Source of the DNA: Clostridia bacterium
GTDB lineage: Bacteria > Bacillota > Clostridia > Oscillospirales > CAG-272
Direction of reading: 5' to 3'
DNA: 22,226 nt
NCBI GenBank assembly: GCA_017518025.1
Contig: JAFWWR010000280.1
Location: forward strand, 1-22,226
Shown here: positions 1 through 7,443 of the stretch, one piece after another
Numbering within the stretch: position 1 is the first letter of the stretch
Layout: the number at the start of each line of letters is the position of its first letter
Position numbers and translations under genes: made by a program
Notes under the pieces: model-generated
Databases searched by the model: none
Told to the model about the DNA's origin: nothing
What the model saw: the letters and a program-made list of their open reading frames with translations, nothing else

Positions 1-36
1 GGAAGTCCATAGTTTTTTTGGTTTGGAGGTGACTTG

Positions 37-669
37 ATGAAGCGTCGCGCGGGGATAATCAGGCGGGATCTGAAGCGGATATTCCGCCGTCCCGCGGTGA
101 GGCGCGCCGCCGCGGCAATACTGTTCATAACGGTCCTTTTGGCGATCAGGTGGTACAACGTCCTTCTGAGCGGCAGGGTCGAGACTCCTGCCCTTTACGC
201 CGCGGAGACGGCGGCGGGTATCGCAGTCGACCGGGCGGCGGAATCGGTCCTCGGAGGGGTAGACGATCAGATCATTGTCGACTCGCCCGGCGGAGGATAC
301 AAAGTCGACGCGGCCGCGCTCAGCGCGCTTCGGGAGACGTTCACGGAAACGCTCGCCGACATCCTCGACGGTCAAAGCGTCATCAAAACACGCGTTCCGC
401 TTGGCTCGCTGACCGGAAACCAGTTTTTATCGGGCAAAGGGCCGCGTGTGACGGCGAAAACCTACGCGAGATACATGATCTCCTGTGAGACGGACAGTTC
501 TTTCCGCAGCGAGGGGATAAACCAGACGATGTTTTCGGTGATTCTCCGGGTGTCGGTAGAGTGTTCCCTGCTGTTTCCGGAAGGCGAAAAATCGACGGTG
601 GTGAGCGACGAGATCATTCTCGCGCAGCGACTGATCCCGGGAGAGGTCCCCCTCGCCGGCGGCAGTTGA
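37..669 (+). CDS. yunB: Sporulation protein YunB
   Basis: The 210-residue protein resembles Bacillus YunB, a membrane-anchored protein made during sporulation whose exact biochemical role is not known to me. After a basic N-terminus there is one membrane segment (about residues 23-45). The rest is probably extracytoplasmic. The family-like stretch is in the C-terminal half: PLGSLTGNQFLSGKGPRV, then a region of conserved beta-strand character ending in LIPGEVP. It is somewhat shorter than Bacillus YunB as I remember it. I chose ATG at 37 because GGAGGT at 25-30 sits 6 bases upstream. The TTG codon just before it (34) would be too close. The preceding gene lies outside the window. The stop codon lies inside the -35 box of the next promoter. 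The match is from recall of the family, without an alignment. Confidence 0.85.
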   Translation: MKRRAGIIRRDLKRIFRRPAVRRAAAAILFITVLLAIRWYNVLLSGRVETPALYAAETAAGIAVDRAAESVLGGVDDQIIVDSPGGGYKVDAAALSALRETFTETLADILDGQSVIKTRVPLGSLTGNQFLSGKGPRVTAKTYARYMISCETDSSFRSEGINQTMFSVILRVSVECSLLFPEGEKSTVVSDEIILAQRLIPGEVPLAGGS

Positions 670-694
670 CCTCGGCGAAAAAATGTGATAGAAT
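666..694 (+). promoter_or_regulatory. Sigma-A-type promoter for the DivIVA-like/hydratase genes
   Basis: TTGACC (666-671), a 17-base spacer and TAGAAT (689-694) form a good vegetative promoter. TG at 686-687 gives an extended -10. The -35 box contains the stop codon of yunB, so the downstream pair of genes can be transcribed independently of the sporulation gene. Confidence 0.7.
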
Positions 695-736
695 ATAGAA
701 AATGATTTTATTATGTCGTTCAGACGGAGGAACGCC

Positions 737-1309
737 ATGGAAAAGATAAACAAAAAGAAGTTCAGGACGTCCGTGAACGGGTACAACAAGGATGACGTGA
801 CCGAATACATCCGCGGGCTGTCGAAAATGATCACCGAGGCCGAGTGGGACAGCAAAGAGGAGATCGAATCGCTGAAAAAACAGATCGCCGAGCTTGAAGA
901 GAAGCTCGCCGCCGCTGACATGGCAAGAATCGAGGCAGAGGAAAAAGCGGCGAAGGCAGAAGAAGCGAAAAAAGAAGAAGAAACTGAAAAAGAAGAAGAG
1001 CCGAAGAAGGAAGAAGATACGAAAAAGGTAGAGGATGCGCCCCGAGCCCCGGGCAGAGAGAGACGGATCCGAATCGCGGAGGAGACCGCCCGCGCCGCCT
1101 CCACCCGTCGGGACAGAGAGATGATACGCGTTCCCACGCCCGGGAAGGCCGCGGAGATAAACAAAGAAGTCAGGCAGGAGCCAAAAAAAGAGACGAAAGA
1201 GAGCGGCCTGCCGGAAGATTTCGACAAATATATCGAAAATCTGCGGAAATCCTCCGCGGAACTGCTGAAGGAATTCGACAAAATGATGGAGATCGGCAAA
1301 AATGAGTGA
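737..1309 (+). CDS. DivIVA-like coiled-coil protein
   Basis: The 190-residue soluble protein starts with a short DivIVA-type signature (FRTSVNGYNKDDVTEYI, about residues 9-25). In DivIVA/GpsB proteins this part binds membrane or division partners. A coiled coil follows (about 27-80), then a very Lys/Glu-rich low-complexity stretch to about residue 100, a basic segment, and a short C-terminal helix. It is probably involved in cell division, polar organisation or envelope growth, but it is shorter and more charged than classical DivIVA. ATG at 737 is chosen because GGAGG at 726-730 is 6 bases upstream. The in-frame ATG at 713 has no such site. The 3' end overlaps the hydratase gene by 8 bases, so translation of the two is probably coupled. 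Confidence 0.7.
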   Translation: MEKINKKKFRTSVNGYNKDDVTEYIRGLSKMITEAEWDSKEEIESLKKQIAELEEKLAAADMARIEAEEKAAKAEEAKKEEETEKEEEPKKEEDTKKVEDAPRAPGRERRIRIAEETARAASTRRDREMIRVPTPGKAAEINKEVRQEPKKETKESGLPEDFDKYIENLRKSSAELLKEFDKMMEIGKNE

Positions 1310-1835
1310 CCTGACGTTCCGCGCCGAGTCAATAAACGACTGGAAGGGTCTTGTCCGCGCGGGAGACCGCATCTCCCTCTCCGGGAAGATCTATACCGCC
1401 CGGGACGCGGCGCACAAGCGGATTTTCGCCGCCCTTGAGTCGGGGGATCCGCTTCCGTTCGAGCTTAAAGGAGCGATGATCTACTACGCCGGTCCGACAC
1501 CTGCGAAAAACGGTCTGGCTGTCGGCTCCTGCGGACCGACGACGTCCTCGCGGATGGACCGCTACACGCCGCGGCTCATGGAGCTGGGCGTCGCCGCCAC
1601 CATAGGCAAGGGGCCAAGGAGCGAGGAAGTCCGCGAGGCGATAGTGCGATGCGGAGGACTTTACCTCTGCGCCGTGGGCGGAGCGGGAGCTCTTATCGCA
1701 AGATCGATCGAGTCGGTCAAAGTGATCGCCTACGACGAGCTCGGCTGCGAATCGGTCAAGGAGATGAGCGTCCGCGATCTCCCGCTGTTCGTCGGGATCG
1801 ACAGCCGGGGGGAGTCGGCGTTCGCTGAATTATAA
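1302..1835 (+). CDS. Class I fumarate/tartrate hydratase, beta subunit
   Basis: The 177-residue protein matches the beta (swivelling C-terminal) subunit of two-subunit, 4Fe-4S class I fumarate hydratases and L(+)-tartrate dehydratases. These reversibly add water to fumarate or a related dicarboxylate. Family segments are clear: IYYAGPTPAK (about 61-70), GSCGPTTSSRMDRYTPRLMELG (about 76-97), IGKGPRSEEV and the C-terminal YDELGCESVKEMSVRDLPLFVGID. The length is normal for a stand-alone beta subunit. The alpha subunit, which holds the iron-sulfur cluster, is not adjacent; the upstream gene is the overlapping DivIVA-like gene. The substrate (fumarate, tartrate or another acid) cannot be decided from this subunit alone. 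Fumarate would fit the C4-acid metabolism of the neighbouring decarboxylase operon. Confidence 0.85.
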   Translation: MSDLTFRAESINDWKGLVRAGDRISLSGKIYTARDAAHKRIFAALESGDPLPFELKGAMIYYAGPTPAKNGLAVGSCGPTTSSRMDRYTPRLMELGVAATIGKGPRSEEVREAIVRCGGLYLCAVGGAGALIARSIESVKVIAYDELGCESVKEMSVRDLPLFVGIDSRGESAFAEL

Positions 1836-1842
1836 CAAAATC

Positions 1843-1870
1843 GGGAGGATCGGACGATCCTCCCTTTTTT
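1843..1870 (+). terminator. Rho-independent terminator, probably bidirectional
   Basis: A 9-bp stem, GGGAGGATC (1843-1851) and GATCCTCCC (1856-1864), with a 4-base loop is followed by six T residues on the + strand. Read on the - strand the hairpin is followed by a weaker T-rich stretch. It therefore probably also ends the converging operon whose last stop codon is at 1869. Confidence 0.85.
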
Positions 1871-2456
1871 ATTTGTCTTCATACATATAACCGCTTCCCC
1901 TTCGGGCGACGATCAGCGGAAAACGGGTGCATATCCTCGCCTTACGGTTGATATTTGCCGCGTGCGTTCTGACCGACGACGCGCCGATATCGGAAAGAGT
2001 GAACGCCGCGATCTCCCGGGATGAGAGAAACGCGTTCGGGTTGAAAACGAGATGGCGGATCACAAGCTTTTCCGTGGGAGTGAACCGCAGGCGCTTCCCG
2101 AGCACAAAAGACGAGTCGCCGTCCTCCGCGTAAAGGCCGCCGTAGTGCATACCGTATCTTACGCCGAATCTGAGTTCAAGCGACTCGGTGATCCTGTCGT
2201 AGATCCTGCCGAACTCTCTTTCCGAGACGGCAGGGTCGTCTGACGCCAGCGCGTCGCCGTCGCAGAAAAGGACGTTTTCTCCCGCGGGGTCGGGTTTTCC
2301 AGGATCGTCAAGCGTGACGGCGCACTTTTTCTCCGCGACGGAGGATATCTCTCCCTGCCCGATCACGGCGCACGGGATCCCGCTCGCCAGCAGTCTCTTT
2401 CTTAAAATACCGGAGCGGCGGTCATTCCCGCCGCTCCTGTCAATGATAACAGTCAT
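1869..2456 (-). CDS. Winged-helix DNA-binding protein with degenerate receiver-like N-terminus
   Basis: The 195-residue protein has a C-terminal half (about 122-194) that reads like an OmpR/PhoB-type winged helix: RFTPTEKLVIRHLV, SSREIA, the recognition-helix-like SSVRTHAANINRKAR, and a final hairpin VARRGSGYMYED. The N-terminal 115 residues start with a beta strand and helix like a receiver domain, but I cannot identify the acidic pocket and phospho-acceptor Asp of a response regulator. It may therefore be an unphosphorylated or ligand-controlled regulator. The ATG is 10 bases after the stop of the oadA-like gene, with only a weak GAGAGA-like ribosome site, so translation probably depends on the upstream gene. 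As last gene of the decarboxylase operon it may be that operon's own regulator. The DNA-binding fold is fairly sure; target and signal are unknown. Confidence 0.6.
   Translation of the reverse strand: MTVIIDRSGGNDRRSGILRKRLLASGIPCAVIGQGEISSVAEKKCAVTLDDPGKPDPAGENVLFCDGDALASDDPAVSEREFGRIYDRITESLELRFGVRYGMHYGGLYAEDGDSSFVLGKRLRFTPTEKLVIRHLVFNPNAFLSSREIAAFTLSDIGASSVRTHAANINRKARICTRFPLIVARRGSGYMYEDK
2412..2437 (-). other. Strong hairpin inside the start of the winged-helix gene
   Basis: Perfect 10-bp arms GGAGCGGCGG (2412-2421) and CCGCCGCTCC (2428-2437) enclose a 6-base loop. They cover about codons 7-15 of the regulator gene. On the transcribed - strand GGTATTTT follows, too poor for a standard terminator. 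It could reduce read-through or translation of the last gene. No direct evidence of function. Confidence 0.4.
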
Positions 2457-2466
2457 ATCGCGTCTC

Positions 2467-3864
2467 TCAGACGGTGTGGACCTTTTTTTCCGGGTCGCCC
2501 CGGTCTCCGTCCAAAGAATATTTCTTCGCTTTTCTGTACTCGAAGAACTTCAGCGCCACACGGTCGAACAACGCATAGGTAAGAACGTCCTCGTCCTGCT
2601 CCATGTACGGAAGGATCTCGCCGCGGAGCCGATCGAGCTCCGGCTCGATCTTATCGGCGGGACGGTAGTCGATGGGTTTCTCGTCGCCGATGATCTGTTT
2701 CGTAAATTCTTCGGTGATCTTCACCGGAGTTTTGCCGTATTCGCCGCGGACGAGACCGCGGAACTCCTTCGAGACCATCTTGTATCTCTCGCCGGAGATG
2801 ACGTTGAGCACCGCCTGAGTTCCGACGATCTGCGACGTGGGGGTGACGAGCGGCGGATATCCGGCGTCTTTCCTGACGCGCGGTACCTCGGCGAGGACTT
2901 CGTCCAGCTTGTCGCTCTTCCCCGCCTGCTTGAGCTGGGAAACGAGGTTCGAGAGCATTCCGCCGGGGACCTGGTAAAGGAGGCCGCGCACGTCGACCTT
3001 CAGCACCTTCGGGTCGAGCAGACCGCTCTTCAGATATTTCTCTCTGAGAGGAGTGAAATACTGGGCGATCTTGTTAAGCTGATTCAGATCCAGTCCCGTG
3101 TCGTACTCCGTCCCCTGAAGGGCGGCGACCATGGGCTCTGTTGGCGGCTGGGACGTTCCCATCGCCATGGGCGAGATGGCGCAGTCGATCACGTCCGCGC
3201 CTGCCTCCACGGCCTTCAGAGCGGTCATGGAAGCGAGTCCGGTGGTATAGTGGGTATGAAGCTGCACCGGGACCGAAACGGTCTCTTTGAGCGCTTTAAC
3301 GAGGTCATAGGCCTTATAAGGCGTGAGAAGACCCGCCATGTCCTTGATGCAGATGGAATCGGCGCCCATCTCCTCCAGTTCCTTGGCGTAAGCGGTGAAC
3401 GCCTCGTTCGAGTGGACGGGGCTGATGGTGTAGCTCATCGCCGCCTGAACGTGTCCGCCTTCTTTTTTTGTCGCCTCGATGGCGCATCTGAGATTCCGGG
3501 CGTCGTTCAGCGCGTCGAAAATTCTGATTATATCGATACCGTTGGCAATTGACTTCTGCACGAAGTAGCGCACCACGTCGTCGGCGTAGTGACGGTATCC
3601 GAGTATATTCTGCCCGCGGAAAAGCATCTGCAGTTTCGTATTCTTCACCTTGTCACGTATCTTTCTCAGACGGTCCCAGGGATCCTCGTTGAGAAAACGT
3701 ATACACGCGTCGAACGTGGCGCCGCCCCACGCCTCGAGGGAATGATAGCCGACCTTGTCCATCTCCTCAAGGATGGGGAGCATATCATCGGTGGTCATTC
3801 TCGTGGCGATAAGGGACTGGTGCGAGTCGCGGAGCACGGTCTCCGTTATTTTTACTTTAGCCAT
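2467..3864 (-). CDS. oadA: Oxaloacetate decarboxylase alpha / transcarboxylase 5S-type subunit
   Basis: The 465-residue protein is the carboxyltransferase of oxaloacetate decarboxylase (OadA), transcarboxylase 5S and pyruvate carboxylase. It moves CO2 between oxaloacetate/pyruvate and biotin. It is a TIM barrel with metal ligands Asp13 (LRDSHQSL), the carboxylated-lysine candidate Lys174 (CIKDMAGLL) and His203/His205 (HTHYTTGLA). The family segments RIFDALND and PMAMGTSQPPTEP are also intact. The C-terminal part is the usual carboxylase helical domain. The biotin domain fused to Klebsiella OadA is absent, and a separate biotin carrier is encoded upstream in the same operon. The start has AAGGAG 11 bases upstream, a somewhat long spacing. 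Whether it works on oxaloacetate as decarboxylase or as pyruvate acceptor in a transcarboxylase is open. Confidence 0.92.
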   Translation of the reverse strand: MAKVKITETVLRDSHQSLIATRMTTDDMLPILEEMDKVGYHSLEAWGGATFDACIRFLNEDPWDRLRKIRDKVKNTKLQMLFRGQNILGYRHYADDVVRYFVQKSIANGIDIIRIFDALNDARNLRCAIEATKKEGGHVQAAMSYTISPVHSNEAFTAYAKELEEMGADSICIKDMAGLLTPYKAYDLVKALKETVSVPVQLHTHYTTGLASMTALKAVEAGADVIDCAISPMAMGTSQPPTEPMVAALQGTEYDTGLDLNQLNKIAQYFTPLREKYLKSGLLDPKVLKVDVRGLLYQVPGGMLSNLVSQLKQAGKSDKLDEVLAEVPRVRKDAGYPPLVTPTSQIVGTQAVLNVISGERYKMVSKEFRGLVRGEYGKTPVKITEEFTKQIIGDEKPIDYRPADKIEPELDRLRGEILPYMEQDEDVLTYALFDRVALKFFEYRKAKKYSLDGDRGDPEKKVHTV

Positions 3865-3893
3865 TTATTCAATAACTCCTTAGATCAGATAAG

Positions 3894-5069
3894 TTACGAG
3901 AAAAACGTCAGAAATACTCCGGCCGCCACGGCGGAGCCGATGACTCCCGCAACGTTCGGGCCCATGGCGTGCATGAGCAGGAAGTTCGAGGGGTTCTCCT
4001 TCTGACCCACCACCTGGGAGACTCTCGCCGCCATGGGGACGGCGGATACTCCGGCGGAGCCGATGAGCGGGTTGATCTTCCCCCCTGTCAGAACGTACAT
4101 CAGTTTACCGAAAAGCAGGCCGCCGCAGGTGGAGATCGCGAAGGCGCAAAGTCCGAGTGCGATGATGTAAAGGGTGGTCAGCGAGAGGAAGTTATCCGCG
4201 CTGGCGGTCGCGCCGACGGAAACGCCGAGGAAGATGGTCACTATGTTGATGAGTTCGTTCTGTGCGGTCTTCGACAGGCGGTCGGTGACGCCGCAGACGT
4301 TGAACAGATTGCCGAGCATGAGGAATCCGATAAGGGGAGCCGCGCTGGGCACGATAAGCGTGACCACGAGAGTGACGATGATGGGGAAAATGACCTTTTC
4401 GACCTTAGATACGGGCCGGAGGGTCTTCATCACGACGGCTCTCTCTTTTTTGGTGGTCAGCAGTTTCATCAGCGGCGGCTGGATTATCGGGATCAGCGCC
4501 ATATAGCTGTACGCCGCTATGGCGATGGCTCCGAGCAAAACAGGCGCCAGCGTTTTAGTCACGAGGATCGCCGTGGGGCCGTCCGCGCCGCCGATTATAC
4601 CGATGGACGCCGCGGCTTTGTCGGTAAATCCGATGAAGATCGCGCCGGTGAACGCCACGAAAACGCCGAGCTGTGCCGCCGCGCCGAGAAAGAGCGATTT
4701 AGGGTTGGCGATAAGGGGCGTGAAGTCGGTCATGGCTCCCACGCCGAGGAAGATCAGCGAGGGGTAGATACCGAGTTTGACGCCGAGATAGAGGTAGTCG
4801 AGAAGAGAGCCGTTCAGGATCACGTTCTTGACGTCCATATGCTGCCCGAGGAAGAAATCCATATGGAAAAGATTCGCGCCGGGAAGGTTGGCGAGAAGCA
4901 TACCGAACGCGATGGGAAGCAGAAGAAGAGGTTCGAACTGCTTTTTGATCGCAAGGTAAAACAGTACTCCTATCAAAACGTACATTATGAGCGTCTTGAC
5001 CAGCAGGACCGGATCGGAGATCAGCTTCGATATTCCCGTGGATCTGAAGAAATCAATTACAAATTCCAA
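3894..5069 (-). CDS. oadB: Na+-translocating decarboxylase, membrane beta subunit
   Basis: The 391-residue, multi-span membrane protein is the beta subunit (OadB/MmdB/GcdB) of sodium-pumping decarboxylases. It decarboxylates carboxybiotin and exports Na+. Residues known as essential in Klebsiella OadB line up with a constant shift of 40: Asp163 in IIGGADGPTAI (Klebsiella D203), and Asn333, Gly337, Ser342 and Arg349 in NPLIGSAGVSAVPMAAR (N373, G377, S382, R389). The pump should therefore be active. The length is slightly short for the family but the core is complete. Translation must begin at a TTG codon at 5069: AGGAG lies 9 bases upstream, and no in-frame ATG occurs before residue 30, which is already in a membrane helix. 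The gene sits between the biotin carrier and the OadA-like gene. Confidence 0.95.
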   Translation of the reverse strand: MEFVIDFFRSTGISKLISDPVLLVKTLIMYVLIGVLFYLAIKKQFEPLLLLPIAFGMLLANLPGANLFHMDFFLGQHMDVKNVILNGSLLDYLYLGVKLGIYPSLIFLGVGAMTDFTPLIANPKSLFLGAAAQLGVFVAFTGAIFIGFTDKAAASIGIIGGADGPTAILVTKTLAPVLLGAIAIAAYSYMALIPIIQPPLMKLLTTKKERAVVMKTLRPVSKVEKVIFPIIVTLVVTLIVPSAAPLIGFLMLGNLFNVCGVTDRLSKTAQNELINIVTIFLGVSVGATASADNFLSLTTLYIIALGLCAFAISTCGGLLFGKLMYVLTGGKINPLIGSAGVSAVPMAARVSQVVGQKENPSNFLLMHAMGPNVAGVIGSAVAAGVFLTFFS

Positions 5070-5114
5070 CGTACCGTTCTCCTGTCTTTAGATTTTTGAA
5101 GATCGGTCGACAAA

Positions 5115-5471
5115 TCAGCCGAGAGTGATGATAGGATCGCCGGTGTTGACGGAGGCGCCCTTCGGCGCGTTGATCGCGGTGACGGTACCGCCCGCGGTGG
5201 CGAAAATTTCATTTTCCATCTTCATGGCTTCGAGGATGCAGACGAGAGAGTCTTTTTCTATCTTGTCGCCCACGTTCACGTTCATTTTGAGGATCGTTCC
5301 GGGCATGGGGGCGTTCACCGTGTTCCCTCCCGCGGCGGGTTTCGCCTCGACGGGGGCGGCGGGCGCCTCTGCTCTCACGTCGGCTGCCGGAGCCGCGGAC
5401 GGCGCGGAGCCGATCTCCTCAACTTCGACCTCGTAGGATATTCCGTTGACTTTTACGTTATACTTTTTCAT
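5115..5471 (-). CDS. mmdC: Biotin carboxyl carrier protein of the decarboxylase (gamma/1.3S type)
   Basis: The 118-residue protein carries the biotin that shuttles CO2 between the carboxyltransferases and the membrane pump. It has a short N-terminal beta region (1-20), a flexible Ala/Pro-rich linker (about 21-48) and a biotinyl domain (about 50-118). The biotinylated lysine is Lys84 in EAMKMEN. PMPGTI at 55-60 is the other family hallmark. Its size and linker match transcarboxylase 1.3S and the gamma subunits of methylmalonyl-CoA and glutaconyl-CoA decarboxylases. The ribosome site AAAGGA is 11 bases before the ATG. It is the only biotin carrier in the operon, so it probably serves both carboxyltransferases. 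Confidence 0.95.
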   Translation of the reverse strand: MKKYNVKVNGISYEVEVEEIGSAPSAAPAADVRAEAPAAPVEAKPAAGGNTVNAPMPGTILKMNVNVGDKIEKDSLVCILEAMKMENEIFATAGGTVTAINAPKGASVNTGDPIITLG

Positions 5472-5494
5472 CTGTCACAGTTCCTTTCGTTATT

Positions 5495-5899
5495 TCAGTT
5501 TGACTCGCCGCTTTTTTTCCAGGGGCCGGAGCCGCTTCTGTTGAAGGAAACGACCCTGAACGGTACGGTCCTCCCGGACGGGCCCGCTTCGCTCTCGCGA
5601 TAGGCGGCGACTGCCGCGGTGATCGCGGCGACGAGCGCGCCGTCGTCGGTTTTATCTCCGCCCGACGGGACGGGAGCGTCGACCGCTCCGGACGCGGGCT
5701 GCTTTTTGCTCTTGTGTACGCCGTCCATGACCAGTCTGAAAACAGTCAGGACACCCCAGATGATGAACAGAACGGCGAAGACCGTGCCCATGCCCATGAG
5801 GATCATTTTGAGGGAAAGCGCGCCTTTCTCCCCGAGGGAGAGTCCGTTGCCGAAAACGGACGAAATGTCCGCGTCGGCGAGAAGCGTAAGATAATTCAT
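5495..5899 (-). CDS. mmdD: OadG/MmdD-like small membrane subunit of the decarboxylase
   Basis: The 134-residue protein has one membrane segment (about 31-55, MILMGMGTVFAVLFIIWGVL), a polar linker, the GALVAAITAAVAAY helix and a C-terminal FRVVSFNRSGSGPWKKS tail. These elements are typical of the OadG/MmdD (gamma or delta) subunits that hold the soluble carboxyltransferase onto the membrane pump. ATG at 5899 is chosen because GGGAGGTG (5906-5913) lies 6 bases upstream. The GTG codon at 5908 overlaps that ribosome site and cannot be the start. The gene lies 15 bases after the MmdA-like gene and 23 bases before the biotin carrier. Confidence 0.88.
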   Translation of the reverse strand: MNYLTLLADADISSVFGNGLSLGEKGALSLKMILMGMGTVFAVLFIIWGVLTVFRLVMDGVHKSKKQPASGAVDAPVPSGGDKTDDGALVAAITAAVAAYRESEAGPSGRTVPFRVVSFNRSGSGPWKKSGESN

Positions 5900-5914
5900 C
5901 AGGGACACCTCCCG

Positions 5915-7399
5915 TTAAAGCGGCATATTGGGATGCCTGCGGCTGTTCCAGGACCTGCTCTTGCGCGAGAGCATATTGAAGACGGAACAGAGGCGTGCGC
6001 GGACCTCGTCGGGCGCGATCACGTCGTCGATCTCGCCGGAGGCGGCCGCCTCGATGGGCGACGCCACGTTCTCGTCCCAGGAGGTCTCGAGATCTTCGCG
6101 AGTCACCTCTGCGGAGATCTTGTCGTTATAAAGGAACGCCACGGCAGAGGACGCCTTCATCGCGGCGATCTTTGCGCCCTCCAAAGCCATGACGGCGTCG
6201 GCGCCGACGGATTTCGAGCCCATGACGGTGAAAACCGAACCGTACGCCTCGCCCGCGATCAGCGTGACGAGAGGCGACGACGCGGCGCAGTACGCCGAGA
6301 CAAGTCCGGCGAGTTCCGCGGCGATAGACGACCTTTCCGCAGTTCCGGAGCACTCGACTCCGTCGGAGTCGACTACGGTGAGGATCGGCATCCCGAAACT
6401 GTCGAATACCGAGATGGCTTTTTTCGCCTTGCGGGCCGCCGCGGCGGTGAGTTTTCCGCCCAGTGCAACAACTCCGACCGGAGTTCCGCCAATGGATATC
6501 ATTGCGGCTTCAAGCTCCGCGCCGTAGCCGGAATACAGTTCCCGGACTTTGCCGTCGTCCGCGATCTCCGCCGTGAGTTTTCTCACGTCGCGATCCGCCG
6601 GGAAGAAGCTGAGATCGGTCGCCCTCTCCGGGCTGTCGGTGGTATCGACCAGGGGCAGAGGCGATTCGTTATTTTCGGGAATGACCGTGAGTATATCTCT
6701 GACCGTGTCGACCGATCCCGCGTCGTTTTCCGCAACGACGGCGGCGACGCCGGTCTCGGAAGCGAATTCCGCTTCCCCGGCTCCCTCGGCGAGAAACGGG
6801 GGATTGACGGAGATGATCCCTCCCTCTCCCGCTACGACGGTCAGGTCGAACATCGACGCGATCACGGCGGCCGCACCGGTGCAGTAGCCGGAGACAACGG
6901 CGATCTGCGGGATGATACCGGACGCCGCGGCGGACGCTTTCATTATTTTTCCGTAACCCGCCAGCGCCTTGACCCCCTCGGGAATGTAAGCGCCGTCGCT
7001 GTCGAAGAATCCCACCACGGGAGCGCCGTTTTCCAGCGCCAGGCGGTAGATATCGCATATTTTTCTTGCGTGGGCCTCGCTGACCGCGCCGTCGGTACGA
7101 GACAGATCCTGGGCGAAGGCGTAGACGAGACATCCGTCCACGGCTCCCCAGCCGGTTATGACCCCCTCGAATTCGTCCGCATCAGACACGTCGAATTCGT
7201 CGGAACGCCGTCTGACGAAAACGCCGGTCTCGGTAAACGTACCTGCGTCGAACAGGCGGGCGAGACGGCCTCTGGCAGTGAGGGTCCCGTCACTCTGCCC
7301 CTCCCCCGAGCCGGAAACCAGTTCGCGGATCGCGGCGACGGTGAGCTTGCCCGTCTTTTGCAGAAGACCTCTCAGCGCCTCAAAGCTGAATCTTTCCAT
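5915..7399 (-). CDS. mmdA: Divergent acyl-CoA carboxyltransferase (MmdA/12S-like)
   Basis: The 494-residue protein has the two crotonase-fold halves of acyl-CoA carboxyltransferases such as MmdA, transcarboxylase 12S and PccB. These move CO2 between biotin and an acyl-CoA such as malonyl- or methylmalonyl-CoA. N-terminal features are normal (LTARGRLARLFDAGTF, about 40-55). The usual oxyanion loop GPCAGGAVY reads GYCTGAAAV here (171-179). The second-half DVPGFLPG-type segment reads DSDGVECSG (344-352), and KAYGGAY reads EAYGSVF (384-390). The fold is thus kept but the active site is diverged, and the CoA substrate cannot be assigned safely. ATG at 7399 has GGAGG 7 bases upstream; the longer open frame to 7585 runs back through the promoter and is excluded. 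First gene of the operon. Confidence 0.82.
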   Translation of the reverse strand: MERFSFEALRGLLQKTGKLTVAAIRELVSGSGEGQSDGTLTARGRLARLFDAGTFTETGVFVRRRSDEFDVSDADEFEGVITGWGAVDGCLVYAFAQDLSRTDGAVSEAHARKICDIYRLALENGAPVVGFFDSDGAYIPEGVKALAGYGKIMKASAAASGIIPQIAVVSGYCTGAAAVIASMFDLTVVAGEGGIISVNPPFLAEGAGEAEFASETGVAAVVAENDAGSVDTVRDILTVIPENNESPLPLVDTTDSPERATDLSFFPADRDVRKLTAEIADDGKVRELYSGYGAELEAAMISIGGTPVGVVALGGKLTAAAARKAKKAISVFDSFGMPILTVVDSDGVECSGTAERSSIAAELAGLVSAYCAASSPLVTLIAGEAYGSVFTVMGSKSVGADAVMALEGAKIAAMKASSAVAFLYNDKISAEVTREDLETSWDENVASPIEAAASGEIDDVIAPDEVRARLCSVFNMLSRKSRSWNSRRHPNMPL

Positions 7400-7443
7400 A
7401 GAGTTTCCTCCGTGTATATGAATGAATAACGCTTGTTTTACGT

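Noticed and set aside
427..1372. Two long - strand frames (about 250-300 codons) opposite the DivIVA-like gene
   Set aside because: Their Ser/Phe-rich sequences are the reverse of the Lys/Glu repeats (AAG/GAA codons) of the + strand gene, and no start signals are present.
2314..3552. 412-codon open frame on the + strand
   Set aside because: Antisense to the OadA-like gene, which has full family motifs. The + frame shows no recognisable domain and no ribosome site.
3969..5099. 376-codon open frame on the + strand
   Set aside because: Antisense to the membrane beta subunit. The product is an unusual Asp/Gly/Arg/His-rich chain, the mirror of a hydrophobic gene.
5714..7429. 571-codon open frame on the + strand
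   Set aside because: It lies opposite the well-supported mmdD and mmdA genes, has no ribosome site, and its product is Arg/His/Asp-rich low-complexity sequence typical of an antisense shadow in GC-rich DNA.
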